Shown here: positions 6,116 through 6,710 of the stretch, in pieces
Numbering within the stretch: the stretch's first letter is position 1
Layout: each line of letters starts with the position of its first letter
Origin: Ilumatobacteraceae bacterium
Lineage (GTDB): Bacteria; Actinomycetota; Acidimicrobiia; Acidimicrobiales; Ilumatobacteraceae
DNA length: 6,710 bases
Reading direction: 5' to 3'
Assembly (NCBI GenBank): GCA_023257035.1
Contig: JALRDI010000190.1
Span: 1-6,710, forward strand
The notes under the pieces: model-generated
Told to the model about the DNA's origin: nothing
Seen by the model: only the letters and a program-made list of their open reading frames with translations
Databases searched by the model: none
Made by a program: the position numbers and the translations under genes

Positions 6116-6710
6116 GTGCAGTCAAGGTCAAGACGAGTCGGGGGAGCGGTCGCGGTCGCGATGCTCGTCACCGGGTGCGCGTATCTCACACCACAAAATG
6201 AGGATGCGACTGGGCTATTAGATTCTGGCTCTCAAGACAGCACACCTCAATCAGTCGTTGTTACCGAATCTCCGGCTTCCGAGGAGGCGTCTTCGGTAAC
6301 CGAAACTGAAATCGCTGAGACAACCGTTGCCCCAACAACGTCAACGTCAACAACAACAACGATTCCCGCTCCGCTGGGTGTCGATGAACTCATTTTGAAA
6401 TCCGACGGGATCGGAGATGCTGCGTTTGGGACAGAACCCGAATCAGTGATGAGTTACGTGTCATCAATTCTTGGCTCGCCAACTGAAGACACAGATTGGG
6501 TTTCACCTGAGCAGTTTTCATGTCCGGGAACTGCAATACGCCGCGTGCAATGGGGTGTGCTCGCATTGATGTTTGGCGACGAATCGGCAATTGCATCTGG
6601 TCGAGCGCATTTCATGTCGTACACATACGGAGTTGTCGACAAGTTTGGTGAAGAACCGAGGGGGTTGCGGACGAGCGATGGAGTGACCGTTACAGACTTC
6701 GTTAGTTCGT
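6116..6710 (+). CDS. Secreted lipoprotein with Thr-rich linker (3' truncated, unknown function)
   Basis: The frame is open from GTG 6116 to the window end (198 codons). The N terminus is a lipoprotein signal peptide: MQSRSRR (basic), a short hydrophobic stretch rich in Val, Ala and Gly (8-18), then lipobox VTGC with Cys21 as the lipidation site. An acidic Ser/Thr/Glu linker follows (about 22-86), with an almost pure Thr/Ser run at 74-82. The folded part begins near residue 88 with LILKSDGIGDAAFGTEPESV, then ILGSPTEDTDW, a Cys at 136 and VQWGVLALMFG. The G-x-G-x-x-x-FG plus lG.P..D..W pattern is one I associate with secreted proteins of Acidimicrobiia, but I cannot name the family. GTG is chosen because no upstream in-frame start gives a sensible signal peptide and a TGGCACACT box sits 6 nt before it. 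The protein is expected on the outer face of the membrane. Confidence 0.85.
   Translation, partial: MQSRSRRVGGAVAVAMLVTGCAYLTPQNEDATGLLDSGSQDSTPQSVVVTESPASEEASSVTETEIAETTVAPTTSTSTTTTIPAPLGVDELILKSDGIGDAAFGTEPESVMSYVSSILGSPTEDTDWVSPEQFSCPGTAIRRVQWGVLALMFGDESAIASGRAHFMSYTYGVVDKFGEEPRGLRTSDGVTVTDFVSS
6333..6361 (+). repeat. CAA/ACG trinucleotide-like tract coding the Thr run
   Basis: A low-complexity stretch of ACA, ACG and TCA codons encodes the Thr/Ser run (residues 74-82) of the lipoprotein linker. It is in frame and may vary in length by slippage. Such linkers are often O-glycosylated in secreted actinobacterial proteins, which is only a possibility here. Confidence 0.6.

Noticed and set aside
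6006..6221. A 71-codon plus-strand open frame across the phosphatase end and the lipoprotein start
   Set aside because: It overlaps both genes in another frame. The lipoprotein frame from 6116 has a complete signal peptide and lipobox, which this frame lacks.

Overview
The window looks like a piece of chromosome from an actinobacterium, most likely a moderate-GC lineage near Acidimicrobiia. This rests on protein style (a UvrD2-like helicase with a C-terminal HRDC domain, an actinobacterial-type alpha-methylacyl-CoA racemase, a Lys/Ala-rich DNA-binding tail, a Thr-rich lipoprotein) and on several start codons that appear to be leaderless. No taxonomic marker is present, so the class assignment is tentative. 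There are no rRNA or tRNA genes, CRISPR arrays, transposases or phage genes. The window reads as ordinary, densely packed core chromosome, and I found no convincing new multi-gene system.

Layout: (1) Bases 2-187 hold the 3' end of a gene with a Lys/Ala-rich tail; its stop overlaps the start of exodeoxyribonuclease III (184-957). (2) A UvrD-family helicase lies convergently on the minus strand (972-2888), only 14 bp from xth. (3) From a 23-bp divergent intergenic region the plus strand restarts with a two-TM bacterial PH-domain membrane protein (2912-3403). (4) A probable three-gene operon follows: alpha/beta hydrolase (3447-4325), alpha-methylacyl-CoA racemase (4359-5513) and histidine phosphatase (5513-6073, TGATG overlap). 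(5) The window ends inside a secreted lipoprotein gene (6116-6710, open) that starts at GTG.

Functionally, the left third concerns DNA: a basic DNA-binding tail, an AP endonuclease/3' exonuclease and a repair helicase. The right part concerns the envelope and lipid/CoA metabolism: the racemase acts on 2-methyl-branched acyl-CoAs (branched lipid or sterol side-chain breakdown), and a hydrolase and a phosphatase are co-transcribed with it.

The most interesting signals are regulatory. Four genes whose position requires their own promoter carry a G(C/T)AC-type -10-like hexamer 6-7 nt before the start codon. Two of them share the identical 9-mer TGGCACACT at identical spacing, and two form overlapping divergent -10 elements on a near-palindrome between the helicase and the PH-domain gene. 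Genes expected to lie inside operons lack this motif and instead show a Shine-Dalgarno sequence or stop/start overlap. The helicase is also notable because it has an HRDC domain but none of the four cysteines that mycobacterial UvrD2 carries just before it.
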